Notes under the pieces: model-generated | Database searches by the model: none | Told to the model about the DNA's origin: nothing | Seen by the model: only the letters and a program-made list of their open reading frames with translations | Shown: positions 1-31,845 of the stretch, piece after piece | Position numbering within the stretch: the stretch's first letter is position 1 | Layout: every line of letters begins with the position of its first letter | Made by a program: the position numbers and the translations under genes | Assembly (NCBI GenBank): GCA_013399875.1 | Contig: VXAZ01002272.1 | Span: forward strand, 62,001 to 126,000 | Origin: Gymnorhina tibicen | Taxonomy: Eukaryota; Chordata; Aves; Passeriformes; Artamidae | Length of the DNA stretch: 64,000 nt | Reading direction: 5' to 3'

Positions 1-389
1 TCTGTGAATTTTAAGTTATTCTTTGTGGTGTTGTATTTCCCCATTCCTTTCCTTACTAACAATTCTTTTCTGATATATTACAAAGACATTTTATTTTGTG
101 TTATTGGGATTAGGTGGAATTATTTTCAAAGTCAAAAGTACAGGTTCTGGATCTCTAACTTGGTTCTAGAGTAGTACACAGATGAACATTTCAATCATGC
201 TTGTATTGCATTTCTGTTTGCAACCTGAATTGAACAGATGTTAAAAAATACTACAGTTATTAGGATAGAAATAAGAAAAAAAGCCACACAAATTAATATC
301 TGCAAAGGGTTTTTTAAAATATCAAGATAATTTTGCATTGCATAAACATTGTGGAAGATAAAAGTACAGAATACAGAATAAGTACTTAC
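1..389. other. TYMS intron 6 (partial)
   Basis: AT-rich intronic sequence after the donor of exon 6. I see no exon, repeat or RNA gene in it. Confidence 0.85.
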
Positions 390-7340
<6,951 letters not shown>

Positions 7341-7413
7341 GGCGGGCGAGCGGCTCCTGCGGGCTGCGCTGGGCTCCGGCTGCGCGCCTCCCCCGAGCCC
7401 GCCAAAGCCCGGA

Positions 7414-7440
7414 TTTCCCGCCAAACCCGCCTTTCCCGCC
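7414..7440. promoter_or_regulatory. TYMS: Pair of identical E2F-type sites 18 bp apart
   Basis: TTTCCCGCC occurs at 7414-7422 and again at 7432-7440 (GGCGGGAAA in the gene direction), about 75-100 nt upstream of the TYMS ATG. A third related unit, GGCGGGTTT, lies between them, so the region reads as a short tandem of 9-bp units. TTTSSCGC is the E2F consensus and TYMS is a known S-phase E2F target. Use of the sites is inferred. Confidence 0.7.
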
Positions 7441-7460
7441 AAGCGGCGCCGAGGGGCGGC

Positions 7461-7487
7461 TGGGGCGGGGCGGGGCGGGGCGGAGCG
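7461..7487. promoter_or_regulatory. TYMS: GGGGC array, likely Sp1/KLF sites
   Basis: Four tandem GGGGCGG-type units on the plus strand (CCGCCCC in the gene direction), about 120-150 nt upstream of the TYMS ATG. This matches GC boxes of TATA-less housekeeping promoters. The role is inferred. Confidence 0.6.
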
Positions 7488-7664
7488 GCACCAGTGCCAC
7501 CTCCTCCCTCGCCCGCCCCCTTCCCTTTCCCCTTCCCGTGCCCGGGGGTCATCAGCGCTGCCGCCTGTGCAGCCGCCCGCTCTGGTCCCGCACGGAGCTG
7601 TTCCCCCTGAGGGAGGGCTGGCCCGAGCACTTGGCCCGACCCAGTGCTCCGAACCGTACCGGCT

Positions 7665-7845
7665 CGTTTAGGTTGGATATTCGGAAGAGTTTCTCCACGC
7701 AAAGGTTGACCACGTATCGGAATGGGCTGCCCAGGAAGGTGGTCCCTGGAGGTGTTCAAGGAAAAACAAGGTGGCATGTAGGGCCCTGGTCTAGTTGACC
7801 TGGCGGTCACAGGTTGGACTTGATGAGCTCAGAGGTGTTCTTCGT
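7665..7845 (+). mobile_element. CR1 LINE 3'-end fragment behind the TYMS promoter
   Basis: The fragment resembles the CR1 3' end: TTAGGTTGGATATT, AATGGGCTGCCCAGGAAGG, CCCTGGAGGTGTTCAAGG, and GGTTGGACTTGATGAGCTCA near the end. It is 5'-truncated, as nearly all CR1 copies are, and lacks the terminal ATTCTATG repeats. It lies about 180 bp upstream of the GGGGC array. Confidence 0.85.
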
Positions 7846-10800
7846 ACGCGATTGATTGTGCGATTTTGTGACTTCGTTCTGCTCTAGCGGCACAATAAGT
7901 GCTCTCCAGGCTCGTCCCGTGCTGGAAAGTGCTGTTGGCATTTGTCATCTTTCTCCTTCTCTCTGCAGCCTCAGGCATCCCATTTCGGAGCTGAACAAGA
8001 CCAAAGCCTTTGGCTGGGCCTGGCAGGCCACACGCATCTGGCACTAGATCCCCCCAGCCAGGATATCCTGAAAAAGCCCCGGGTGCAGCCCAGTGCCAGC
8101 CTCCCTTGTCTCCCTTGTCTCTCTGCAGTGCCAGGCCCCATGCTCAGCTCACCCTCCGCATCCAGCAGTGTCACCCTGACCCGCGCTTCTAAAGCCAAGA
8201 TCCTTTCATGCCGTGCCATGTCATCGGCTTTCTGCTTCATATTTTATTGGCACATTTGCTTTCTCACTGAGGGTAGTACTCGCCACTTGGGTTTATTGGG
8301 TCTCATCGTGCTGATCTCTGCTTCTCCCATGTCCCAGTGTCATTTTGCATCCCGACCCGTGTCTGATTGCAATTGTTCCAAATGTGGTGTTCTCTGAAAA
8401 TCTTCTAGGTGTAATCCCTGCTAGTCAGAAGAAACTGATTGTTCTCTGCATATTTCTTTGTTAGTATCTCTTGGAAGTCAAGAATTTTGTAAGTCACTTA
8501 TCTCTCAGATAAAGCCCAGTTTTTTGACAAGTGATGTGTTTACAGGAGTTATGACTGATAATCTCTCATGATTAGGAGCCTGAAATATGGCAGGTAAGGA
8601 GCACAGAGGACTGTGGGTCAGAAAATACTACCTTCCTTTGCAGCAGGCAGAAAATCATCTTTTCCACTAATTAAAAGAGTGAAATGGCTTTTTCCTTGTA
8701 TAAATTTGTATACTTAACATGTATATATAGAAGTAAAGGAAAACATAAAGTGTAAGTAGGGTTTGGATATTTTTCTCTGCTCATATCTAATATAGATGTT
8801 TTTGTACACTTTGAAATTAATATGATTTATTTAGCAGAGTTACAGTTGGAAATGATGCATATATCTGTGTGCAAAAAATTCTTAGAAATGCTGGGCACGG
8901 CAAATGAAACCAAATCACCTAGAGCTCTGCTTCTAGCTGAGAGCTATATCAGTTCTTAACCTTTATTATAATTTAAAAATACCATTGAAAGCTGATGTGT
9001 ATAATTTAGGGAGAAACAAACTTCTTTACTGATAGAGGCTGTTAATTAATTAAAAAATAAACTCCGCGGGCAAACTACTGTTTGTAAGAAACGCCAAAGG
9101 CAGAAGACTTACTCATTAGTGCATATTCAGATAAGTCATTTAATGTACACAATAAGCATCAAAAGCAACTGGAAGAAGAAATTGAATATTTTCATTGCAA
9201 AATAATATGCTAAATGCATATGGAAATCTGGTTGATTCAGACTTAGCTGAATGTACAACATCTGTAGGGATCAGTCTTGAAAAGACTTAAGAATGTGCTT
9301 GAATGTAAGTATGCAAATAGAAATTACTTGTATGCTTACAGCTGATTATGTCCTTAAATCTTTGCATAAGCAGAGCCATAGCTTGTTATCAAAGATTACC
9401 TCACAACATAAATAACATTTTATTTAAATAAATTAATATTAAAATGGATTTGGGTTTGGGTTTGAGCTAAAATATTTCTACACTCTTTGGTTGATAGCTC
9501 ATATGTCACAGTATTTACTAAGCAACATTTTATTTATATGCAACTATTTTAACCATAGTAATTTAACAGTTAGCTATGTTAAGCATAGGGGTATTTCACC
9601 TAAGAAGCATATACTTTATTTCAGGAAGAAAGATTTCACACTTCTTCTTTCCTAGGAGGAAAAAAAAAGAAAGATTATACATTTTGGTCTTGAATGGAGA
9701 AAAATATGTTAGAAAAATATGTTGAATGTATCAGTGTCCTGCTATAGAAACATGCATAACATAAAAACCAGACAGAAACAGATTTTTTTTCTCTCTTTCT
9801 GTACTTATAGATCTGTCCAGTTTTCTTGTAGAGTTTTAACTCTTTTTTTATCCATTACAATTTCATGTACTCTAAGTCTTGCGCAAACTGAGTGTAAAAT
9901 GGTGGTGTGATTTTGAAATCAACACCACTTACTTTTCTCGGGTATGAAATGGCTACACAAGATGTGTCCACAGGAAAATCAGACTTAGATTCAGGCTAAA
10001 AATCATCATCAGACTAAAGAAATAATTATTGCCATCATTAGGCCCTGAAGATTAGTATTCCATGATCTGAAAGAGTATTTATCATTTATATTTATAGCTG
10101 CTTATAAATTACAGAGAATTTTGAAGCAAAATTGTAGAGAAAATGTCAGAGCATTTTATTTGATATCTTTATAAATATTAAAGTGTTTTTACTTTAAATA
10201 TAATAAACACATAATTTCACCAACATTTACCTAAGCAAAGGACATTGTGAGGCTTATTGTATTATGTCTAAATTCTGCAGCCCACATCAGCCTTTCTGGT
10301 GGGAGTGATTTCTTTCATCGGCTCAAAAATTGTGCCTTTGACCTCGAAAGAATAACCAGGTGTAATACAAAATGCTGAAATCTTCTTCGTCTACTTTGTT
10401 AATGTTCAATGCTTTTTCCCTGCCTCCTGAGACTTGTCTTTGTGTCCAGGTCACGCTTCAGTTGCTCAGCTGAGCAAGTCAGCTATGACCTGAACAGAAA
10501 CTATGTCCAAATCTGGTCCTTCTCAGAAGATTTGGGGACACTGCAGTGATTTGCCTGAAAGTCTCATGTGTCTTGTGGCTCTGTTCCCCTGGGAGAGACA
10601 ACTCTGAGAGCTGGAGGCCACTAAAGCTGTGCATCCCAGAGTCCTCTGGGAAGGGAAACACAGAGAAGTATAGCTTACAAGTTCCACAGCAGTGTGATGC
10701 CACCTAAAACCATCCCATCTTTCCTGGAAATTCCCTGTGGGATCAGAGAATATGAAGCATTTTTCCTCCCTGGATCTCTGTCTAGTTCTTCCTTCCTCTT

Positions 10801-11402
10801 CCTGAAATGTCTTAAACATGGAGAGAGGATTCTTGTGTGTCCTTTCTATAGGAGTGGTTGAAGCCCATGAGCAGGATCTTTCTGTGCATGTTCCTGCAAG
10901 CTGAACTGTAGCCTCTATAAATAAACACTGTTAATCTGAGCAGGCTGCTGCTAATGCAGGAATGTTATAGTAAGACAGCTCTTCCAAGTCCTGGTGGTGA
11001 TTCTCACTTTGTACTTCCTTATCATCAAAAATAATACAAGCACACTCTCAAACACTACTGAAAATAAAAAACCCATAATGAATAGTGGTAATTCCAGTCC
11101 ATTCATGATGAATGAACACAAAGACATGGTTTTCAATGCCAAGACGCCGGACTGAGGTTGTGAGGCAATTCTTTTCTGAAGTAATATTTATCATCACATT
11201 ACCTCATCCCAGCTGTTACTTAAAGATTGAGGGTTTCACAGTTTAATAAGTCAAATCATTTAATATCATTGTGTCTGTGTTTTACAGGCTAGAACATTGA
11301 GTGTTTGTTTGTGTTTTCCATAATGCTTGTGTTTTTCTCAATGTGTCCTTTCTGAGAAGGCAGTTTTGTATACACCATGACTGAATCTTGTTCCAGCTAA
11401 AG
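7846..11402. other. TYMS-CLUL1 intergenic spacer
   Basis: About 3.6 kb of AT-rich sequence between the TYMS promoter and the CLUL1 3' end. It contains an A-rich 14-bp tandem (GAAAAATATGTTA type) near 9690-9725. I see no coding exon or RNA gene. Confidence 0.7.
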
Positions 11403-11408
11403 TTTATT
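11403..11408 (-). terminator. CLUL1: Candidate CLUL1 polyadenylation signal
   Basis: AATAAA on the minus strand, about 66 nt after the CLUL1 stop codon. It is the first canonical hexamer downstream of the stop, which would give a very short 3' UTR. Use is inferred. Confidence 0.5.
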
Positions 11409-11473
11409 GCAAGGTAAACACCTCTTATGAAGAAGTGTGTTCTCTATGAAAGCAGAAAGAATGAACTTACCAC

Positions 11474-23248
<11,775 letters not shown>

Positions 23249-23255
23249 GTTCTTT

Positions 23256-26200
23256 CTGTTAAAGAAAAATGTCGGTGCAGTTACACGTAAACATTGCCAG
23301 GAAGCTCAAATGTCTAAGTAAATATAAATACTAAATATAATACTAAGTATCTTACAAGATTCCATTAATTTTGTCTTAACTATATTTTCTGAGATGTATA
23401 GCATGCACCTAAATGCTACTCTTGGTGAAAACACATGAGTAAGAAGCTTGACCTCATTTGTAATTATCTATTTGGATTAATTAGATGAATTCCACTGAGT
23501 TTGCACAGTGGTTAACAGAATCAGGACATGTATATATAAAATCAAAAGCTTATGCTGCTCAGTCTGTCCCTTTTCTACTTTGTGAAACACACTAATTACA
23601 TATTGTGTCCTTAGTTCATATTATAAATACATCCATGCTGAACACTATTGCCAGTTTTAAAGAGGGAAATTTCTGGAATGTTGTTCGCTTTCTTATGTCC
23701 AAAAATGCAATTTCTTTCAGTGTCCTTCAGAATAAGCCTTAATATAAGAGACACAACAATAGGTGTGCCAAGAAATTGGCAATTAGATAAGTTTTGTAAA
23801 GAAACAGATCAACAAATGAAAGAAATTCCTACAAAATAAGAGAAAGAAATGCCATTTGCTTTATTTCCCTCCTAAGAGCAGAGGCACGTCGTTGTTGGGG
23901 TGGCTGCAACAGAGGCAAAACATTTATTTTTCACGAACCACACAATTGCACTTTATAGTTCTCATCTGATTAAGTGAACACAGTATTCAAGTGCCTTGTA
24001 GTTAGCCAGTATAGCCTTCTTGGAGATGCAATTATGAGCCTCAAGAGCATAGGTAAATTAAAGCCTGGATTTGTTTATAGCCTGGATTTACTTCTCTAGT
24101 TACTTGCATATTGTACCTTTACATTTATAGCAAAAGAACAAATAACTTAGCAAAGAAATACAAACATACGACCAAAGAAAAGTAAAAAAAACAAGTATAT
24201 TTACCATTTATACTGAAACACCTCTTCTGCAAAATTGCTCCCTGCCTCAGGAAGGGGCTGGCCTGTGTTCTGATCTAATTTCTGGGAGTGTCAGGGATTT
24301 TGCCATGTTATATTTATCTGATGAGAAGCTACTTAATCGTATTAACGGGAGGTTTAGTCATTAGGCTGGAGGATTTTGCATGTATGGGACTTCATGCTCA
24401 TCTCTGTGGGCAAAACCACCAGGGGGAGTGTTGGGCAGACTTGCCTAATTTAATGTAATTTGGAACTGCTACTTTTCTGTAGTCAGTAGCTTTTTGTCAT
24501 GCTAGCTCTTCCATCGTCTTACTTTTTACTTTAGGAGACACCTGCAGCTTATGTTATTAGTGAAATTGATACCATTAGTTTGGCTAAAAATAGCTTCCAA
24601 CTTTTAATCTCTTTAGCATAGTTTTAGCTTGCTATAAAAACCACTGCATTATGTAAGGGCCTTTTCTGTACACTTCTGAAGCTACAGAAGTTGAAAAAAA
24701 ATCAGGAATGCAGATGCAGGCTGGCATATGAGCAGATTCTGGAATGAGATAAGCAATTTTTGGCATTTTGTACATCATGATACTTGCCAATGTTTTGGGG
24801 GTTTGCCTGCTTAACGCTATTTCTTTCAGTTTCTCCATGTCTGAAAAATGTCTGACATCTGACTTGTACAAAGTTTTGGATACTTTGAAATGAGATATTT
24901 AAATACTAACAGGTGCTTGATATAAAATATGGACAGGTATTGTTAGCAAATCATATCCCACCTTGTGATATTCAGCAATATTACTCCCTTGTAGTCAAAG
25001 AGGAGGTGGGGAGAGTGGGTGTCTGTAGCCTATGGTCTGTGACAGCAACTTTAAAACATTCTATTCTGTTTACCTAATAATTCATAAAAGCCAATTGATG
25101 ATTGATGGCTAAGATCTAACATGATTAATGCTGCTTAGGCAAGAGATTTGAGGGATTTAGTTTTAAACACATTATCAGGAAGAGTGAAGAGTCTGTTAGC
25201 TCTAATGGGAACTGCAAGTCCCCAGTTTGCATTAAAAATCAAGATAGCTCTGCAGTTTTTTTTCTGAATATGATGGATTGAATGGAGTATGTATTTTGTT
25301 GTAATCTATGTGAATTGCTGTCTCATTGAGTTGCTGCTAACTCCTTGACCAAGACTCAACACTACCCAAAACATTTCAAGTTCTATTCTGTGGAAATACC
25401 AAGCAGGCACCCTTGCAGACCTCGCAATCCCCTGGCCAGACTGTTTATTAAGGATCCCTGGGTCTTGGGCTGAAGCAGACGGGGCAACCTCTCTGTCCCT
25501 CTGAACCTCGTGCTTGGCTCAGGAGAGTGAAAATGGAAAATGCATTTGCACAAGGAAGACAATCTATTACAGACACTTGGGAAATGTGTGCTATTAGCCT
25601 ACACGTGTAAGGAATCCTAACAAAGACTTCAATCTTTCACTGCAAGGGTTTGTCCACTCATTTTTGACATTTCTCTTTGCTAATACTCATTTACTAGCAG
25701 CATTCGTTTGCTGGTCTTACTGAACCTGGCTCTATATAGAGAAAGCTTTTCTCAATCTAGAGTAGAAAGAGTGGTTTCAACACATCACTCACAGTTCACA
25801 GGAGTTTGTGAGAAAGCAGGTGGCCCCAGCCCTGTGGGAAGGGAGAGCAGCACTCCTGCCCCAGGGGAAGGGGCTGGGGGATCTGTGGCACAGATCCCAC
25901 CACTTGTTTTCAGAATTGTCTGTTTGCTGAAGGTCTCCTTGGGAGTCCCTGGTCAAGCACACACTTGCACCTTGCAACTCCAGTCCTTAAGCTGATGCTG
26001 AGACGTGTGTGTGTTTGGTGTCCTCGTGTGTGTTAGGCTCCTGTTCTCAGTTCAGTTGATTTTGAGCATTGCAAAGTGTCTTGCATCATCTTAGATGTTA
26101 CTCCTCGCACTTTATTCTAACCATTATGTACCACATGGAAATAGGCGCTACTGTATGTTTGCTATTTCTTTTTACAAAAACACAAAATCCTAGTTCTTTG

Positions 26201-29200
26201 CTCTCCTGTTATTTCGTATATATATAATGGCTGAAAGAGGAGGTGTGAGGAACCCAAGGACAAAACTGATAGAGCTAGTATGTCTGTTAAATTTAATCTT
26301 GGGCTTAAATTTAACCTTAGAAGTGCACTTAAGAACCCAACACCCTGTTCCTGAAAGGCAGCTGTTAATCATGCTTACTCTGAAAAGCTTTTCCTCTCTC
26401 ATTTCTGTTTTGAATTTAATTAAACAAAAATCTCATCAATAATACTGTCAGATTTTATGTGAAATACCCACTCTCTTTTCTTTTAACATTCCAAATCTCA
26501 TTTGCAGTGACCTATTATGGAGATCTCCATTTTTCATCTCAGCTGCCATGTTCAACAGTTTCCTCTTAATATTTTATTTTCCTCTGAATTTTAATGCTTT
26601 GATCAGCTATAGTATAGCATGTCATGACATTGTGCTGACATTTTCAATTTTTCCCACTCTTATACAAGCAGATGATTCAGTGCTTATTGATGCTGTTGAA
26701 ACTAATAACGTACTATTCTAATATTGAATCACTAGAGACAGTCTGAAGAAGCTGTTGGGAGTTAATTGTAAAAAGTGCCTTGTTCCCTACCCCAATTTCC
26801 TACCCCCATTGTTCCACTACTACTCTATTTTAATTGAAATAATATGTATATATTGAAAAAAAATAGGAAAATAGCTTGAAAAGGAATTTCAGTTAAAATA
26901 GATTTTTTTGCAAGATACTGATAAATTGAAAAGTAAATAATTGTAACAAGATATATAGTCATTGAGCTTGAACTGAGCTGAACTTGAGCAATGAGAGTTG
27001 TAGCTGCTTTGTGGATTTTTCTTAGGTCCCGTTGGATGACCTCTACAAATGTGTAACATTTTTTTGCCATGTACTGTGACTTCTCCCTTTTTGTTGATCC
27101 ATTCCACCTGGCAGGATTAAGCATCAAGAAATATGTTGAAATGGAATTTCCTGTGTTGTACATCAGCTATAGGATTTTGTTCCAGTTAGATATTTACACA
27201 ATTATTTTCTGTTTGTAAGAGTTGTTTCCTACTATGCTACACATTTCCTACATATTTCTTTCTGAGCTAGGCCAGGCATGTAATAATGATCAGGCTGAAA
27301 ATACCTGTACATATTTATAGACCCTATGAGTCAGAGAAAGTGCTATATACTGACATTAAATCTCTTGGTATTTGTATGAAATAGTCCCTAGTTTTATGAA
27401 ATCTAAATTAGCTTTATTTGTAAGCACGCTATTAGTTCTACTGCTTTCAATTGAAATTAAATCCTTGTGTGGGTTTATGGTGTAATTACATGGCTAATGT
27501 AAAGCATGCACAAAGCTTTGCTGAAAGTTAGTACAGGTTTTAAGGATATAGAATTGAACTTTGGTGCTGTAAAAGTTTGTTTTGTTTTGTTTTGTTTTGT
27601 TTTGTTTTGTTTTGATCCTTTCCAGTGCTTCAGGAGCCCCTGAGCGGCTTCTGCTTTCTCCAGTATTTCAAAGGCTCTTGGAACCCCCCCCCTTAAGTTA
27701 GCGTGCAGTCTTTGAGCTCTACCTGATTACCTGGAGTTAAGAACCAAGGCTCCTTCTTTAGCCCGGAGAGAGAGGCATGTTCCTGGGGTGCTCTCAGTCA
27801 TGCTGGAAGGCCTCAGACAAAGGAGCTGAGGCTGCATTAAGCTGAATAGCTACAGTTAGTATAATGCACAGCTGTGTTAGCATGACAGGATCTCAGAGTT
27901 CACGAGCCCTGAAGCTCAGAGTCAGGCTGACACAATTACCCTGTCTGGAGCAGGGTCAGGCAATGCCAGGTCAGGACTCTGCACTGTGCTCAGCACAAGC
28001 ATGAAACCAGCAGAAGGCAGAAATCAGCCTGCAAAAGTTAGAGCATCACACTGAGAGTTAACCTGGCTTTTGCTGGAACTATTAAGCTACAGATTTTGGG
28101 GTCAGCAAGACCAAATTCACAAGGCTTAGCATGCTTTAAAATGCATGAGCCTTTTCTGATTTCCTTTTGCTGGTCTATCCATGGATGACAAGGATGACTA
28201 TTCTGTGTGGAAAACATCTTCCACTTCACTGCTGAAATTGTTTGTTTTTCAAGCCCTTCAGGGCTTTGACACAAAGTTCTAAATACCAGTCCCACCAGTA
28301 ACATGACAACTGTTGTTCACAGAGCCATGCAAAGTTTTTCCCCACCTTTTCCTGAGGCGTTGCAGAAGGGACCTGTGGTGATACTGAACACTTTATTTGG
28401 GAATACAAAACTATAACATAAATTTTATTAATATTAGGGAACAAAGAATTAAAAGCTTAGAGTTGAATGAAAGACAATATGAAGCTGAAACCTCAAAATT
28501 ATGCAGTTGTCTTCAGAATCTCTGCTTAGAATATCAGCTAACTATTGAACTTGGAGAAGCACTATTACTGACGTTATGTTATCAGCAGGAGTTGTATTAT
28601 CAAAGTCAGTGCAAGGATAACAAAATGAGTTAGAAACAATTTATTAGAAAGCTATGAAGCAAACCTGCGTGGTACAGTTACACAAACAGATTTCAGGAAG
28701 CATTTAATATTAAAATGCTGAAGTTTTGAACCAGATGTTTTGCAAGGGTTTAGTTTCAAGCTTCCCTAGGAACATTAAAACAAAAGAGTTTTATTGCATG
28801 CAGACTTGTAATATATCAGCTTTCAGCCTGCAACTGAAAGGAACAAGGTTCCTTCTGTGTATTCATCTGGTTTGCTTAAGCACATCTTTGTCATTCAGCT
28901 CTGTATCACCTAGTTAAAAGAGTGACTGATTATTGAAAACAACTCCTGAGTTTAGGGAAATTGAGAGGACTGAGTTATCAGTTTGTGAGGTGCTGATCAA
29001 CTCCTGAAGATGGTAGCTGCCCTAACCTGCTGAAAAGGAATTGAAGGCACTCAGGATAGGGCCTTGATAATACTCAATGAAGGAGCTGGAAATTGCTTTG
29101 TTGGGGAATAATCCTCTGCCTGGTAGCTTGGCTTCTCGTTTCTGCTGCATTTAAAGTGGAACGTGCTCCAGTGCCTATGGGACAGCAAGCCCAAAGAAGG

Positions 29201-29986
29201 ATGTCTGAATATAAACCTTCCTCAATGTAGTTGAAAATCAGACACACACAGTCCCCTTGTTTGCAATAGCAGGAGGTGGAGGAAACAAAGCTGGAATGCT
29301 GCCTGAAGCTGACATTTTCTCCATTTCAAATATTAAGGACAATTTCTAAGAAAACCCTTATTGCAATTACGATTAATGACTTCATGCTTCTAAGAGTTCT
29401 TAATTGCCATTGCACATGTTTTTACAGCTGTCCTTTTATATAACTGGTACCCTGCCCCATGCATCTGCCTCAGTACTCAAAGATTTTTAAAGCACTGTGA
29501 AAAAAGAACAATATTAGTTACAGAGACCTGACAAAGGGGAGGAGAAGAAAAAAAAAGAAAAATCGAATTCAGAGCAAATGAGAAAAAAAGCAGAAAGGAA
29601 AAGGAAGGTGAAATAGGAAAGACCACAAAGGACAAAATACCAAGGGAGACACTTATGAAAACAATTTTTCCAATTGGAAATATATGAATTCACATCTATA
29701 TCCTCTACCAACAGCCAAATAGTTATTGCAAGCAAAAATAATGTAGGAAGCCCATGAAGATGCACATGTGGCTGAACAGGACAACTATGTAACTCTTGAA
29801 ATCCTTTCTGGTTCTTCATATTTCCTTCCGCTCTGGTGTGAAGCTGTTCTGGGAAAGATGGGGGGATTTGCCCACACTTGATACATTTTCAGGTACTGTG
29901 AAATGCTAAACACTAAGAAAGGAATTGTGGAATTCACCAGTCCAGATTTGAGTGTGCACAGTGAGTGTATGCACCTCAGCTAGCAG
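23256..29986. other. CLUL1 upstream flank and intergenic sequence
   Basis: AT-rich sequence in which I find no coding exon. The untranslated first exon and promoter of CLUL1 should lie here but cannot be placed from sequence alone; there is no CpG island. It contains the TTTTG microsatellite at 27575-27614 and a nine-base C run at 27684-27692. Confidence 0.6.
27575..27614. repeat. (TTTTG)n microsatellite
   Basis: About eight near-perfect TTTTG units in a row. Confidence 0.95.
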
Positions 29987-30099
29987 GAAGCAGCCTGATC
30001 TACAGGAAGGTGTCCCTACCCGTGACAAGGAGGTTCAACTAGATGATCTTTGAAGGTCCCTTCCCACCCAAACCATTCTGTGATTCTATGGTTCTATGA
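29987..30099 (+). mobile_element. CR1 LINE 3' tail
   Basis: Short terminal piece: GAAGGTGTCCCTACCCGTGA, AACTAGATGATCTTTGAAGG, then CATTCTGTGATTCTATGG, the CR1 terminal octamer repeats. Confidence 0.88.
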
Positions 30100-31724
30100 C
30101 ATGTATGATACAGGCCAAAATGGGATACTTGGATATCCTGCTGAATATGGATTTGTGCAACACTTATCATGCATGGAAGCTGGCAGGGTCTGATCCTTCA
30201 TACTTAAAGCACAACAAATACAGAAATTATTTCAAGTTGTAAAAAAACCAAATTTTTTACAATCCAAATTGTAAGTCTGCTGTTTTCTAGCACAACCTGC
30301 AGTCAGCTGAGATGGCAGCTACCATGTTTGGATTGTTATCTTTTTGAAAACTTAAAGTGTTAAACTCATAAAAGATGAAGGCAGCCTCCTACAGAGCACA
30401 ATAATATACTTAGCATTAGGCTCTTAACACTTTAAAGTCATGCTAGATTTTCACATAGGTTTTGGGTCAGTTACATTATGATGTCCAGCACAGTATCACA
30501 CATCCTACTTTATGGACAGTGGTTTGTAGAGATTCCTTATGCTGATGTTTTTATTTTGTTCCTGCAGACAAAGTATGTTCTGAAAAATCCTAGAAGATAG
30601 GCTCATTGTGAATATTTAGCACAACGGACAAAATACTCTGTCCAAGTGAAGAAATCCATGAAATTTGACCTGCTGGAAGGATATTTGGGGTATGCAAATC
30701 AGGAGTATTGGGGTAGTACTGTATTTTAAGGAGTAACCTCACTGTATATTCTGAGCACCTTGTAGAAGGGGTTTGGCTCTGCATCTGGTCAACAGCAGAT
30801 ATAGAAATCTTCAGAAAGTAATTGAAACCATGAGCTGGGTAACACTTAACTTCCAAGCCTGACTGATCTGAAATGGCTTCTTCACATTGTTTGCAAAAGC
30901 AGCCAGAACCCTTGGTCACGCATATGTAGGACTCAGGAATTGGTCAGTGGCTATTACTAAAAATTCATAAATAATGCAGATGCATTTGAAACACCTTAGG
31001 TGCTAGGAAAGTTTCAAAGGTCCATGGTACATGGCAATTTATGATGCAAATATTATTCAGAAGAATTTTGCTACTGGTACTGGGGGACAATACCACATTA
31101 GGCATTTCCATACCTGACCTCAGGAAGAAATGAACTTTCATTTCAGCCTTTGCTGTTGTGCCTCTAATATTGTATCTCATATCCCCAGAGCAGATGGTTG
31201 AAGCCTGTTCCTCTGCCCAGGTCTTACACGTTTAGCTGCACACATAGACACATTTATATATTAAAACAGTAGACAACAGGTTGGATTGTTATTGTAAATA
31301 AGCAAAGCTCCCTTGTCTCTGCAGACAGCTCTGATTCATACCAGGTGAAGACCAGTACATTTTCACTAGGTCTGGATTCAGTAAACCACACACACACGGA
31401 GTGCAAAGCAGCCTATTGTTTGAAGGAAACCTTTCTTGTTTAGGGCACTGCTGAACAAATAAACTAGGCAGCAGAGGGAATTAGCAGGAATGAAGAGCAT
31501 TAGTTCCTCAAAGAAAATAACATCAAAAAAAGCCCTTGGTATCCATCAGTCAGAATTCCTTCAGTGCTAGAAAAAAGCTGCAATGGAAATTGCTGTGTTG
31601 TAACCTGTGTGATCCCATACTGAATAATTTGCTTGAAACACTGTGCTTCCAACACTGTAGAGATCAAGTATCATAAGCAAGGAAAGAAAGTAAATGAGAA
31701 ATTAGAAAGAACTTAAATACTATT

Positions 31725-31845
31725 CAAGCAAAGCACTTAACTATGCATTTAACTTTTAACCTGAGAGCAGTCCCATGGAAGTCAATGGGATTACTTACAT
31801 ACTTAAGTAAATCATGCAATTAAATGGTCTGGTGGATCAGGATTT
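31725..31845. repeat. Foldback (MITE-like) interspersed repeat
   Basis: An imperfect palindrome of about 120 bp. The centre is TCCCATGGAAGTCAATGGGA at 31771-31790. The left arm (AAGCACTTAACTATGCATTT) pairs loosely with the right arm (AAATCATGCAATTAAATGGT). From memory, sequences with AGTCAATGGGA flanked by CTTAAGCA-type arms recur in reptile and bird genomes; I cannot name the family with certainty. Confidence 0.6.

Noticed and set aside
7341..7442. N-terminal extension of TYMS in frame upstream of 7340
   Set aside because: The frame is open but the apparent start is TTG and no ATG is present; conserved family length supports ATG at 7340.
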